Source: Nocardioides sp. Iso805N
GTDB taxonomy: Bacteria > Actinomycetota > Actinomycetes > Propionibacteriales > Nocardioidaceae
Assembly: GCF_000364605.1 (NCBI RefSeq)
Contig: NZ_KB822585.1
Span: 1-64,000, forward strand
Reading direction: 5' to 3'
DNA: 64,000 nt
The notes under the pieces are model-generated. The model was given only the letters and a program-made list of their open reading frames with translations. It did no database searches and was not told where the DNA came from. How positions within the stretch are numbered: position 1 is the stretch's first letter; each line of letters starts with the position of its first letter. Of this stretch, positions 17,276-25,313 are shown one piece after another. The position numbers and the translations under genes are program-made.

Positions 17276-18157
17276 GTGTCCGACGCCCTGCCGTTCGAGT
17301 CGCCCGTCGTCGAGCAGTTGGGGCCCACCGGAAGGCCGTTGCCCGTCTTCCCGGAGCCGGAGCGGCTCAGTGAGCACGGCCCGGCCCGCGTGGTGGCGCT
17401 GTGCAACCAGAAGGGCGGCGTCGGCAAGACGACGACCACCATCAGCCTGGGTGCTGCGCTGGCCGAGCTCGGCCGCAAGGTGCTGCTGGTCGACTTCGAC
17501 CCGCAGGGGTCCATGTCGGTCGGCCTCGGGCTCAACCCCAACGAGATCGAGCTCGGCACCTACCAGCTGCTGATGGATGCCGGCGTGAGCTTCGACGACG
17601 TGGTGGTGAAGACCAACGTCGACGGCGTCGACCTGCTGCCGGCCAACATCGACCTGTCCGCCGCCGAGATCCAGCTCGTCCACGAGGTGGGCCGCGAGCA
17701 GGTGCTCACCGGCAAGCTGCAGCCCGTCATGGACCGCTACGACGTCATCCTGATCGACTGCCAGCCCTCACTGGGGCTGCTCACGGTCAATGCACTGACC
17801 GCCAGCGACGGCGTGATCATCCCGTTGGAGTGTGAGTACTTCGCCCTGCGCGGCGTCGCGCTGCTCAAGGACACCATCGAGAAGGTGCGCTCGCGGCTCA
17901 ACCCGAAGCTGACCATCGACGGCCTGCTCGGCACCATGTACGACGGCCGCACCCTGCACAGCCGTGAGGTGATGGAGACGCTGGTGTCCGGCTGGGGCGA
18001 GACGGTGTTCCACACAGTGATCCGGCGCACCGTGAAGTTCTCCGACGCCACCGTCGTCGGCGAGCCGATCACCACCTACGCCTCCAACTCCCCGGGTGCC
18101 GAGTCCTACCGCCAGCTTGCCAAGGAGGTGCTCGCCCGGTGGCAGCGCGGCGTGTGA
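17276..18157 (+). CDS. ParA/Soj-family ATPase without adjacent ParB
   Basis: A 293-aa deviant-Walker ATPase. Walker A is CNQKGGVGKTTTTISLG (about residues 43-59), with the signature Lys. The A' motif is LLVDFDPQGSMSVGLG and the B motif is VILIDCQPSLG. An N-terminal extension of about 35 residues is Pro/Glu-rich. It is the equivalent of the ParA-like gene Rv1708, upstream of scpAB, and is distinct from the origin-proximal parAB pair: no parB or parS (TGTTTCACGTGAAACA) is present here. GTG 17276. The next gene begins inside its last 19 bases. Likely role: chromosome organisation together with ScpAB. Confidence 0.9.
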   Translation: MSDALPFESPVVEQLGPTGRPLPVFPEPERLSEHGPARVVALCNQKGGVGKTTTTISLGAALAELGRKVLLVDFDPQGSMSVGLGLNPNEIELGTYQLLMDAGVSFDDVVVKTNVDGVDLLPANIDLSAAEIQLVHEVGREQVLTGKLQPVMDRYDVILIDCQPSLGLLTVNALTASDGVIIPLECEYFALRGVALLKDTIEKVRSRLNPKLTIDGLLGTMYDGRTLHSREVMETLVSGWGETVFHTVIRRTVKFSDATVVGEPITTYASNSPGAESYRQLAKEVLARWQRGV

Positions 18158-18516
18158 GTCTGCCCTCCGCCGACGACCTCTTCAGGCCCACCGCCGGCGA
18201 GGGCGAGTCGGCCAAGCCGGTGCGCGCCGTACCGGATGCGGGGGAGGAGCCCGCGGCCGAGGCGGACGCGAAGGCCGGCGGCAAGCAGGGCACCAGGCGT
18301 TCCAGCGGACGGGTCCGGCACGACGAGAAGATGACTGTCTACGTCACCGCCGATGAGCTGCTCGAGCTCGAGCACGCCCGGCTCACGCTGCGCAGCAAGC
18401 ACGGCATGGCGGTCGACCGCGGCCGGCTGGTGCGCGAGGCCGTCGCGATCGTGCTGGCCGACCTGGAGAGCAACGGCGAGCAGAGCGCGCTGGTGCGCCG
18501 GCTCGCAGACGGATGA
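18139..18516 (+). CDS. small basic protein, possible ribbon-helix-helix partner of the ParA ATPase
   Basis: A 125-aa protein. Residues 1-60 are low-complexity Pro/Ala/Glu and probably disordered; residues about 62-115 (KMTVYVTADELLELEHARLTL, then GRLVREAVAIVLADLE) read as a strand followed by two helices, the pattern of ribbon-helix-helix DNA-binding proteins. Its GTG start at 18139 lies within parA and has an unusually perfect ribosome site, AAGGAGGTG, at 18122-18130. Its stop overlaps scpA by ATGA. Position suggests it gives the ParA ATPase a DNA-binding partner in place of ParB. That is inference; no such activity is known to me for this family. Confidence 0.75.
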   Translation: MAARRVSLPSADDLFRPTAGEGESAKPVRAVPDAGEEPAAEADAKAGGKQGTRRSSGRVRHDEKMTVYVTADELLELEHARLTLRSKHGMAVDRGRLVREAVAIVLADLESNGEQSALVRRLADG

Positions 18517-19403
18517 GCAGCGCGGCCGCCTCGACAGGCTCGGCGACCGTGGAGGCCGAGCACGGCTTCGCCGTCCGGTTGGACAACTTCGAGGGTCCCT
18601 TCGACCTGCTGCTGAGCCTGATCGCCAAGCACAAGCTCGACATCACCGAGATCGCGTTGGCGAAGGTCACCGACGAGTTCATCGCCCACGTGAAGGCGGG
18701 CGGCAAGGAGTGGGACCTGGAGCAGACCTCCAGCTTCCTGCTGGTTGCTGCGACCCTGCTCGACCTCAAGGCCGCCCGGCTGCTGCCGCAGGGGGACGTC
18801 GAGGACGAGGAGGACCTCGCGCTGCTGGAGGCGCGCGACCTGCTGTTCGCCCGGCTGCTGCAGTACAAGGCGTTCAAGCAGGTGGCGACGGTGCTGTCCG
18901 GACGGCTGGCCGCCGAGAGCCTGCGGCATCCGCGCGCGGTCGGCCTGGAGGAGCGCTACGCGACGCTGCTTCCGGAGGTGCTGATCGGCATCGGGCTCGA
19001 GCAGTTCGCGGCGCTCGCCGCCAAGGCGATGGCACCCAAGCCCGGACCGCCCGAGCTGACCCTGCACCACATCCATGCCCCCAAGGTGAGCGTGCGCGAG
19101 CAGGCCGGGATCGTGGTCGACCGGCTGCGCCGGGCCGGCACGCTGACCTTCCGGGCGCTGTGCGGCGACTCACCGGACACGCTGACCACGGTGGCACGGT
19201 TCCTCAGCCTGCTGGAGCTGTTCCGCGAGGGCGCCGTCGCCTTCGACCAGGTCAGCCCGCTCGGTGAGCTGACGGTGCGCTGGACGGGCGAGGACCATGA
19301 CGGCGGCACCGGTGGGATCGACATCGACGGGCTGATCCAGGACGAGTTCGAAGGGCAGCCGCCGGTGGAAGCCGGCGGAGCTGCGGAGGAAGCCGATGAG
19401 TGA
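18513..19403 (+). CDS. scpA: segregation and condensation protein A (kleisin)
   Basis: A 296-aa kleisin that bridges SMC heads. The conserved N-terminal motif FAVRLDNFEGPFDLLLSLIAKHKLDI is present from about residue 25; the winged-helix C-terminal part includes FRALCGDSPD and VARFLSLLELFREGAVAFDQ. The last 40 residues are acidic. The first 20 residues (serine/alanine-rich, encoded over CTCGACAGGCTCGGC) are poorly conserved. Overlaps scpB by eight bases and the upstream small gene by four. Confidence 0.93.
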   Translation: MSSAAASTGSATVEAEHGFAVRLDNFEGPFDLLLSLIAKHKLDITEIALAKVTDEFIAHVKAGGKEWDLEQTSSFLLVAATLLDLKAARLLPQGDVEDEEDLALLEARDLLFARLLQYKAFKQVATVLSGRLAAESLRHPRAVGLEERYATLLPEVLIGIGLEQFAALAAKAMAPKPGPPELTLHHIHAPKVSVREQAGIVVDRLRRAGTLTFRALCGDSPDTLTTVARFLSLLELFREGAVAFDQVSPLGELTVRWTGEDHDGGTGGIDIDGLIQDEFEGQPPVEAGGAAEEADE

Positions 19404-20067
19404 GCAGACCGAGGGCGAGACCCTCGACGTACCTGACGAGGACAGGGAGGCGGCGGTGCCCCGCGTGCCGCTGCGCCCAGCGCTGGAGGCGGTGCTGATG
19501 GTGGCCGACCAGCCGCTGGCGCCGACGGTGCTCGCGACGTCGGTGGGTCATCCGATGGCCGAGGTGGAGGCGGCGCTGGCGGCGCTGTCGGCCGAGTACA
19601 CCGAGCAGGGGCGCGGCTTCGACCTGCGCAACGTGGCGGGCGGCTGGCGATTCTACACCCGGGAGGAGTACGCCGGGGTGGTGGAGGGCTTCGTCCTCGA
19701 GGGCCAGCAGGCGCGCTTGACCCAGGCGGCTCTGGAGACGCTGGCCGTGGTGGCCTACAAGCAGCCGGTGTCCCGAGCACGGGTCAGTGCGATCCGCGGG
19801 GTCAACGTCGACGGGGTGATGCGCACGCTGTTGGCGCGCGGACTGGTCGAGGAGGCCGGTCAGGACACCGACACCGGAGCCCATCTCTACCGCACCACCA
19901 GCTACTTCCTGGAGCGGATCGGCGTGACCGGCCTGGACGAGCTGCCCGAGCTGGCGCCGTACCTGCCCGAGATGGACGACCTCGAGGACGAGCTGGCCGA
20001 GATGATCAGCCCGGCGTCGACTCACGAACACACGCAGGAAACGATGCAGGAGCGAGACGATGATTGA
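19396..20067 (+). CDS. scpB: segregation and condensation protein B
   Basis: A 223-aa protein with tandem winged helices. LRPALEAVLMVADQPL begins the first, and TQAALETLAVVAYKQPVSRARVSAIRGVNVDGVMRTLLARGLVEE is the diagnostic second segment. It binds ScpA in the SMC complex. Acidic N- and C-terminal tails. Overlaps scpA and rluB by eight bases each, so the trio is translated in sequence. Confidence 0.95.
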   Translation: MSEQTEGETLDVPDEDREAAVPRVPLRPALEAVLMVADQPLAPTVLATSVGHPMAEVEAALAALSAEYTEQGRGFDLRNVAGGWRFYTREEYAGVVEGFVLEGQQARLTQAALETLAVVAYKQPVSRARVSAIRGVNVDGVMRTLLARGLVEEAGQDTDTGAHLYRTTSYFLERIGVTGLDELPELAPYLPEMDDLEDELAEMISPASTHEHTQETMQERDDD

Positions 20068-20818
20068 GCGCACGGACCTCCCTCTCGACGAGGAGGGCCT
20101 GATCCGCATCCAGAAGCTGCTCGCGCTCGCCGGTGTCGCCAGCCGCCGTCGCAGCGAGGAGCTGATGCTGGGCGGCCTGGTCGAGATCAACGGCGAGGTG
20201 GTCACCCGGCTCGGCACCAAGGTCGACCCTGCCCGCGACCTGATCCGGATCGACGGCAAGCGCCTGCCACCGATCAGCGAGAAGGTCTACCTGGTCCTCA
20301 ACAAGCCCCGCGGCGTGGTCTCCACCATGAGCGATCCGGAGGGCCGGCGCACGCTGCAGGACCTGGTCGCGGACCGGCCGGAGCGGCTCTTCCATGTCGG
20401 CCGTCTCGACACCGACACGTCCGGCCTGATCATCCTGACGAACGACGGGGACTTCGCGCATCGACTGGCGCACCCCTCCTACGAGGTCGACAAGACGTAC
20501 GTCGCCGAGGTCAGCGGCGAGCTGTTCCCGCGGATCCGAAAGCAGCTCCTGGAGGGCGTCACGCTGGAGGACGGGCCGGTGACCGTCAGCGGTGCCAGGA
20601 TCGTGCAGGCGACCCAGAAGAAGTCGATCATCGAGCTGACCATCCACGAGGGCCGCAACCGGATCGTGCGCCGGCTGCTCGACCAGGTCGGTCACCCGGT
20701 GACCCGCCTGACCCGCACCCGCATCGGCCCGGTGAAGCTCGGCACGCTGAAGGCTGGTGAGCTGCGTGAGCTCACCGTCGACGAGCTCGGCGAGCTGCTG
20801 GACAGCACTCAGCTCTGA
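20060..20818 (+). CDS. rluB: 23S rRNA pseudouridine synthase, RluB family
   Basis: A 252-aa RsuA/RluB enzyme. An S4 domain covers about residues 15-60 (IRIQKLLALAGVASRRRSEELM). The catalytic domain has the active Asp in GRLDTDTSGLIILTNDG near residue 117, and the RNA-binding HEGRNRIVRRLLDQVGHPV motif. Family members modify U2605 of 23S rRNA. It directly follows scpB, as in many Gram-positive bacteria. The 109-bp gap after it carries no clear terminator. Confidence 0.93.
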   Translation: MIERTDLPLDEEGLIRIQKLLALAGVASRRRSEELMLGGLVEINGEVVTRLGTKVDPARDLIRIDGKRLPPISEKVYLVLNKPRGVVSTMSDPEGRRTLQDLVADRPERLFHVGRLDTDTSGLIILTNDGDFAHRLAHPSYEVDKTYVAEVSGELFPRIRKQLLEGVTLEDGPVTVSGARIVQATQKKSIIELTIHEGRNRIVRRLLDQVGHPVTRLTRTRIGPVKLGTLKAGELRELTVDELGELLDSTQL

Positions 20819-20927
20819 CACGCGGTGTCCGTGTCTCGGGACGCGGCCACTAGCCTGTCTTCGCTGCGGTGCGTCAACGGCGACCGCAGCCGCCGACGAG
20901 TGAGCGACGAGTGAGCGAGGAGTGGAC

Positions 20928-21311
20928 GTGGCGGTGCGAGCGGTCCGTGGTGCGACCCAGCTCGAGGTGGACGAGCGCGAGCACATGCTCGAGCGCGTGG
21001 CGGAGCTGGTCACCGAGGTGATGACGGTCAACGGCCTGACGGTCGACGACTTCATCTCGGTCATCTTCACCTCCACCGACGACCTGCTCTCGGAGTTCCC
21101 CGCCTATGCCGCCCGTCAGCTGGGCTTCTCCGAGGTGCCGCTGATGTGCGCGCGAGAGCTGGAGATCTCCGGCTCGATGCCCCGCGTGGTGCGTCTGATG
21201 GCCCACGTGGAGAACGAGTTGCCGAGAGCCGACGTCACCCACGTCTACCTGCACGGCGCCGCCAACCTGCGCCGCGACCTCAGCCGGGTCAAGTCGGTCC
21301 CCGATGCCTGA
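20928..21311 (+). CDS. aroH: chorismate mutase, AroH class
   Basis: A 127-aa monofunctional trimeric mutase that converts chorismate to prephenate. Motifs: AVRAVRGATQLEVDEREHM, the active-site Arg in RGAT, FTSTDDLLSEFPAYAAR (active-site Glu/Arg region), PLMCARELEISGSMPRVVR. I prefer GTG 20928, which gives the family start and lies five bases after GAGGAG (917-922); an in-frame GTG at 20922 would add two residues. The tyrA gene overlaps its end by eight bases, placing the two steps from chorismate to tyrosine in one unit. Confidence 0.93.
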   Translation: MAVRAVRGATQLEVDEREHMLERVAELVTEVMTVNGLTVDDFISVIFTSTDDLLSEFPAYAARQLGFSEVPLMCARELEISGSMPRVVRLMAHVENELPRADVTHVYLHGAANLRRDLSRVKSVPDA

Positions 21312-22389
21312 TCCGGCCGCACGCGCGGGAGTGCTGACCGGGCCGGTCGAGATCATCGGGACCGGGTTGCTCGGCACCTCCATCGCGCTGGCCTGCCGCC
21401 AGGCCGGGCTCGAGGTGCTGCTCACCGACGTCGCCGGCGAGCACATCCGTACGGCGAGCGGCCTCGGTGCGGGTCGCCCCCGGGTCCCGGCCGACCGGCC
21501 GCAGGTGGTCGTGGTGGCAGTGCCGCCGGCCTACCTCGGACGGGTGATCGGGGACGCGCTGGCCGACGATCCGCAGGCAGTGGTCACCGACGTGGGCAGC
21601 GTCAAGGGCGCCCCGCTCGCCGAGGTGTCGGTGCTGCCCGGCGCTGACCGCTACGTCGGCGGACACCCGATGGCAGGCAGCGAGCGCTCCGGCCCGTTGG
21701 CCGCCTCCGCCGCGCTCTTCGACGGCCGACCGTGGGCCGTGACACCGCACCCGGGATCGCGTCCGGACGCGGTCGCGCTGGTGGAGCAGCTGGCGCTGCT
21801 GTGCGGCGGCGTACCTGTCCGGATGGATCCGGCCGAGCACGACCGGGCGGTGGCGCGCATCTCGCACGTTCCGCACCTGATGGCCGTGCTGGTTGCGGGG
21901 CGGCTGGCTGGCGCTCCTGCCGAGCACCTCGCCCTGTCCGGGCCGGGTGTGCGTGACGTGACTCGCGTGGCAGGGGGAGACCCGGAGCTCTACGGGCAGA
22001 TCGTGACCGGCAACGCCGGTGCCGTCGTCGAGCTGCTCGGTGAGGTTCGTGGACAGCTCGATGAGCTGATCGCCGCACTGACGGCCGGCGACCGCGGCAC
22101 GCTGGCCGGCCTGCTGCAGCGCGGTCAGCAGGGTAACCAGGCCATCCCGGGCAAGCACGGCACGCCGACCGGTCCGACCACGGCCGTGTTCGTGGCGGTC
22201 GCGGACGAGCCGGGCGGTCTGGCGCGGCTGTTCTCCGATGCCGGCGCCAGCGGGGTCAACATCGAGGATGTCCGGATCGAGCACGAGCTCGGCCGGCCGG
22301 TGGGCCTGGTCGAACTGGTGGTCGCCGAGGGCAGCGCGGAGCAGCTGCGCACCGCGCTCGAATCTCGGGGTTGGGTCGTCCACCGGTAG
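21304..22389 (+). CDS. tyrA: prephenate dehydrogenase with ACT domain
   Basis: A 361-aa enzyme for tyrosine synthesis. The Rossmann fold begins IIGTGLLGTSIALACRQAG, with VTDVGSVKGAPL and the catalytic His in VGGHPMAGSERSG near residue 121. Residues about 290-361 (FVAVADEPGGLARLFSDAGASGVNIEDVRIE) are an ACT domain, which usually gives feedback control by tyrosine. Start ATG 21304 overlaps aroH. Confidence 0.93.
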   Translation: MPDPAARAGVLTGPVEIIGTGLLGTSIALACRQAGLEVLLTDVAGEHIRTASGLGAGRPRVPADRPQVVVVAVPPAYLGRVIGDALADDPQAVVTDVGSVKGAPLAEVSVLPGADRYVGGHPMAGSERSGPLAASAALFDGRPWAVTPHPGSRPDAVALVEQLALLCGGVPVRMDPAEHDRAVARISHVPHLMAVLVAGRLAGAPAEHLALSGPGVRDVTRVAGGDPELYGQIVTGNAGAVVELLGEVRGQLDELIAALTAGDRGTLAGLLQRGQQGNQAIPGKHGTPTGPTTAVFVAVADEPGGLARLFSDAGASGVNIEDVRIEHELGRPVGLVELVVAEGSAEQLRTALESRGWVVHR

Positions 22390-22400
22390 GCTGCCGCCCT

Positions 22401-23126
22401 GTGAGCACGCCCGAGAACACCCCCGCGCACAGCATCGTCATCGCCGTCGACGGCACCTCGGGCTCGGGCAAGTCCAGCACGTCGCGCGGTGCCGCCGCCC
22501 GGCTCGGCCTGCGCTACCTGGACACCGGCGCGATGTTCCGCGCGATGACCTGGTGGATGCTCAGTCACGACGTCGACGTGCACGACGCCGCCGCGGTGGC
22601 GGCGCACGCCTCCCGACCGAGGATCGAGTCGGGCACCGACCCGCTCGGCCCGACGATCGCGCTCGACGGTGCCGACGTGGCCGTGGAGATCCGCTCGGAC
22701 GTGGTCAACGCCAGCGTCTCCCCGGTCAGCGCCGTCCCCGAAGTGCGCGCCCGTCTGCTGGAGCTGCAGCGCGAGGTCATCGAGCGCGCGCTCGACGGCG
22801 CCGGGATCGTGGTCGAGGGCCGCGACATCGGCTCGGTCGTCTGGCCGCAGGCCGACCTCAAGCTCTACGTCACCGCCGACCCGGCGGCCCGCGCGGCCCG
22901 CCGCGCGCAGGAGGAGGGCGGCAGCGACGCCGCGTCGGTTCAGGCATCGCTCGAGGCTCGCGACAAGATCGACTCCGGCCGCGCGACCGCGCCGCTGGTG
23001 GCCGCCGACGGAGCCGTCCACCTCGACACCACGCCCTACACGCTCGATGAGGTGATCGCCCAGGTCGTCACGCTGGTCGAGCAGGCCCGTGCGGCGCGCC
23101 CCGTCACGGAGCGAGCCACGTCATGA
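22401..23126 (+). CDS. cmk: cytidylate kinase
   Basis: A 241-aa kinase that phosphorylates CMP and dCMP. P-loop DGTSGSGKSSTSRGAA near residue 15, then YLDTGAMFRAMTWWML and VVEGRDIGSVVWPQADLKLYV (CMP binding and lid). GTG 22401 gives the normal N-terminus; the frame is open for 30 more bases upstream but that overlaps tyrA without a better ribosome site. Overlaps plsC by four bases. Confidence 0.94.
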   Translation: MSTPENTPAHSIVIAVDGTSGSGKSSTSRGAAARLGLRYLDTGAMFRAMTWWMLSHDVDVHDAAAVAAHASRPRIESGTDPLGPTIALDGADVAVEIRSDVVNASVSPVSAVPEVRARLLELQREVIERALDGAGIVVEGRDIGSVVWPQADLKLYVTADPAARAARRAQEEGGSDAASVQASLEARDKIDSGRATAPLVAADGAVHLDTTPYTLDEVIAQVVTLVEQARAARPVTERATS

Positions 23127-23881
23127 GCCAGGCCCTCCAGGGCCTCGCCGGCAGCCTGCCCGACACCGGCAGCGTCCGGGCGCCGCGCAGCCGCTTCTTC
23201 TACTCCTCGCGCTGGTTCGGCCGGTGGGCGATCCGGCGGCGCTACCGGGTTCAGCTGCACGAGACCCGGCACGTGCCCGCCACCGGTGGAGTGATCTTCT
23301 GCTCCAACCACATCGGTGTGATCGACGGCCCGGTGCTGGCGATCTTCGCGCCGCGGCCGGTGCACTCGCTGACCAAGGACGACATGTTCCGCGGCCTGCT
23401 GGGCCGCTTTCTGCTCGCGGTCGGGCAGATCCCGCTCAACCGCGACGGCGCCGACACCGCCGCGATCAAGACCTGCGTGAAGGTGGTGCGAGAGGGTCGC
23501 GCGGTCGGGATCTACCCCGAGGGCAGCCGCGGGCCGGGCGAGTACGACGTCTACCACCACGGTGCCGCCTACCTCGCGATGGTGACGGGCGCGCCCGTGG
23601 TGCCGGTGGTGATGTTCGGCAGCCGTGAGCCCGGTGGTTCGCGCAGCTCGCTGCCACCTCGCGGCTCCACGATCGACCTGGTCTTCGGACCCGCCTTCAC
23701 CACCGAGCAGGTGCCCTGGCCGCGCCGACGGGAACACGTCGACCGGATCTCGGCGTTGCTCAAGGAGCACCTGCTGGACCATCTCTCCACCGCCCGCGCG
23801 GTGACTGGCCGGTCGCTGCCCGGCCCGCTGCCGGGCGCCCCCGCCGTACCGACCCCGGTCCTCGACCAAGGAGCATCATGA
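23123..23881 (+). CDS. 1-acylglycerol-3-phosphate acyltransferase (PlsC family)
   Basis: A 252-aa acyltransferase. The catalytic HX4D motif is in SNHIGVIDGP near residue 63; the second block KDDMFRGLLGRFLLAVGQIPLNRDG and the third, YPEGSRGPGE near residue 132, bind the acceptor phosphate. It lies between cmk and der with ATGA overlaps on both sides, an order shared by many actinomycetes. It probably makes phosphatidic acid at the membrane; the exact acceptor is inferred. Confidence 0.9.
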   Translation: MSQALQGLAGSLPDTGSVRAPRSRFFYSSRWFGRWAIRRRYRVQLHETRHVPATGGVIFCSNHIGVIDGPVLAIFAPRPVHSLTKDDMFRGLLGRFLLAVGQIPLNRDGADTAAIKTCVKVVREGRAVGIYPEGSRGPGEYDVYHHGAAYLAMVTGAPVVPVVMFGSREPGGSRSSLPPRGSTIDLVFGPAFTTEQVPWPRRREHVDRISALLKEHLLDHLSTARAVTGRSLPGPLPGAPAVPTPVLDQGAS

Positions 23882-25281
23882 CTGGCCTTCCCGATGAGCA
23901 CAGTGCCGCCCAGCCGGCCGAGTTCGAAGCCTTCGACGGCGACGAGCACGTCGGTCCCACGCCCGTGCTGGCGGTGGTCGGCCGCCCGAACGTGGGCAAG
24001 TCGACCTTGGTCAACCGGATCATCGGCCGCCGTGAGGCCGTCGTCGAGGACGTGCCCGGTGTGACCCGTGACCGGGTCTCCTACGACGCGGACTGGAACG
24101 GCCGGGCCTTCACGCTCGTCGACACCGGCGGCTGGTCCTCGGACGCACGCGGAATGGCTCAGCGGATCGCCGAGCAGGCCGAGCTGGCGATCAGCCTGGC
24201 CGATGCGGTCCTCTTCGTGGTCGACGCCAAGGTCGGCATCACCGATGAGGACGAGGCAGTGGTGCGGATCCTGCGCCAGGCCAAGAAGCCCGTCGTACTC
24301 GCCGCCAACAAGGTGGACGACCTGCGGACCGAGGCCGAGGCTGCCGGGCTGTGGAACCTCGGTCTCGGCGAGCCGTTCCCCGTCTCGGCACTGCACGGCC
24401 GCGGGTCCGGTGACCTGCTGGACGCGATCTTGGCGGCGCTGCCAGAGCTGCCGCCGATGCCGGAGGGCGAGGAGATCGGCGGCCCGCGCCGGATCGCCTT
24501 GGTGGGGCGCCCCAACGTGGGCAAGTCCTCGCTGCTGAACAAGCTCGCGGGCGAGACCCGCGTCGTCGTCGACAACGTCGCCGGCACCACCGTCGACCCC
24601 GTCGACGAGCTGATCGAGCTGGGCGGGCGCACCTGGAAGTTCATCGACACGGCCGGCATCCGCAAGCGGGTCAAGGAGGCGTCGGGCCACGAGTACTACG
24701 CGTCCCTGCGCACCACCACCGCCATCGACCGCGCCGAGGTCGCCGTGCTGGTGCTCGACTCGGAGCAGTCCATCGCCGAGCAGGACATCCGGATCCTGCA
24801 GACCGTCCGGGAGGCCGGTCGCGCGCTCGTGATCGTGTTCAACAAGTGGGACCTGGTCGATGAGGACCGTCGCTACTACATCGAGCGTGAGATCGAGCGC
24901 GAGCTGGTGCAGGTGAAGTGGGCCCCGAGGGTCAACCTCACCGCGCGCACGGGCTGGCACACCGACCGCCTGGTGCCTGCGATCGACAAGGCCCTGGAGG
25001 GCTGGGAGACCCGGGTGGGCACAGGTGCGCTCAACACGTTCCTCGGCCGGCTCGTGGCCGAGCACCCGCACCCGGTCCGCGGCGGCAAGCAGCCGAAGGT
25101 CCTGTTCGGCACCCAGGCCTCGACGGCGCCGCCGACGTTCATCCTGTTCACCTCGGGCAAGCTCGACGCGGCGTACGAGCGCTTCATCGAGCGCCGCCTG
25201 CGCGAGGACTTCGGGTTCGTCGGTACGCCGATCGTCCTGCAGCAGCGCGTCCGCGAGAAGCGCAAGCGCGGCAGGTCCTAG
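23878..25281 (+). CDS. der: ribosome-associated GTPase Der (EngA)
   Basis: A 467-aa protein with two tandem GTPase domains and a KH-like C-terminus. The first G domain has GRPNVGKST (about 37), DTGGW and NKVD; the second has GRPNVGKSS (about 209), DTAGI and NKWD. Essential in 50S subunit assembly. A 35-residue acidic N-terminal leader is typical of actinobacteria. It is the last gene of the plus-strand block and converges on the GGDEF-EAL gene. Confidence 0.96.
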   Translation: MTGLPDEHSAAQPAEFEAFDGDEHVGPTPVLAVVGRPNVGKSTLVNRIIGRREAVVEDVPGVTRDRVSYDADWNGRAFTLVDTGGWSSDARGMAQRIAEQAELAISLADAVLFVVDAKVGITDEDEAVVRILRQAKKPVVLAANKVDDLRTEAEAAGLWNLGLGEPFPVSALHGRGSGDLLDAILAALPELPPMPEGEEIGGPRRIALVGRPNVGKSSLLNKLAGETRVVVDNVAGTTVDPVDELIELGGRTWKFIDTAGIRKRVKEASGHEYYASLRTTTAIDRAEVAVLVLDSEQSIAEQDIRILQTVREAGRALVIVFNKWDLVDEDRRYYIEREIERELVQVKWAPRVNLTARTGWHTDRLVPAIDKALEGWETRVGTGALNTFLGRLVAEHPHPVRGGKQPKVLFGTQASTAPPTFILFTSGKLDAAYERFIERRLREDFGFVGTPIVLQQRVREKRKRGRS

Positions 25282-25290
25282 GCAGCTCGG

Positions 25291-25313
25291 GCCGGTCGGC
25301 TCAGCCGACCGGC
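25291..25313. terminator. bidirectional terminator hairpin
   Basis: GCCGGTCGGC at 25291-25300 and GCCGACCGGC at 25304-25313 form a perfect 10-bp stem with a three-base loop. The loop is the stop codon (TCA, read as TGA) of the GGDEF-EAL gene, so the hairpin overlaps the last codons of that gene and also ends der transcription. Confidence 0.75.

Noticed and set aside
16745..17683. Upstream extension of the S53 peptidase frame beyond its signal peptide
   Set aside because: The extension runs through the GNAT and parA genes and lacks family sequence; ATG 16744 with AGGAGA and a signal peptide is the natural start.
18525..18545. Dispersed intergenic repeat (CGACAGGCTCGGC, also near 42423)
   Set aside because: Only two short matches in the window, one inside the scpA coding start; not enough to call a repeat family.
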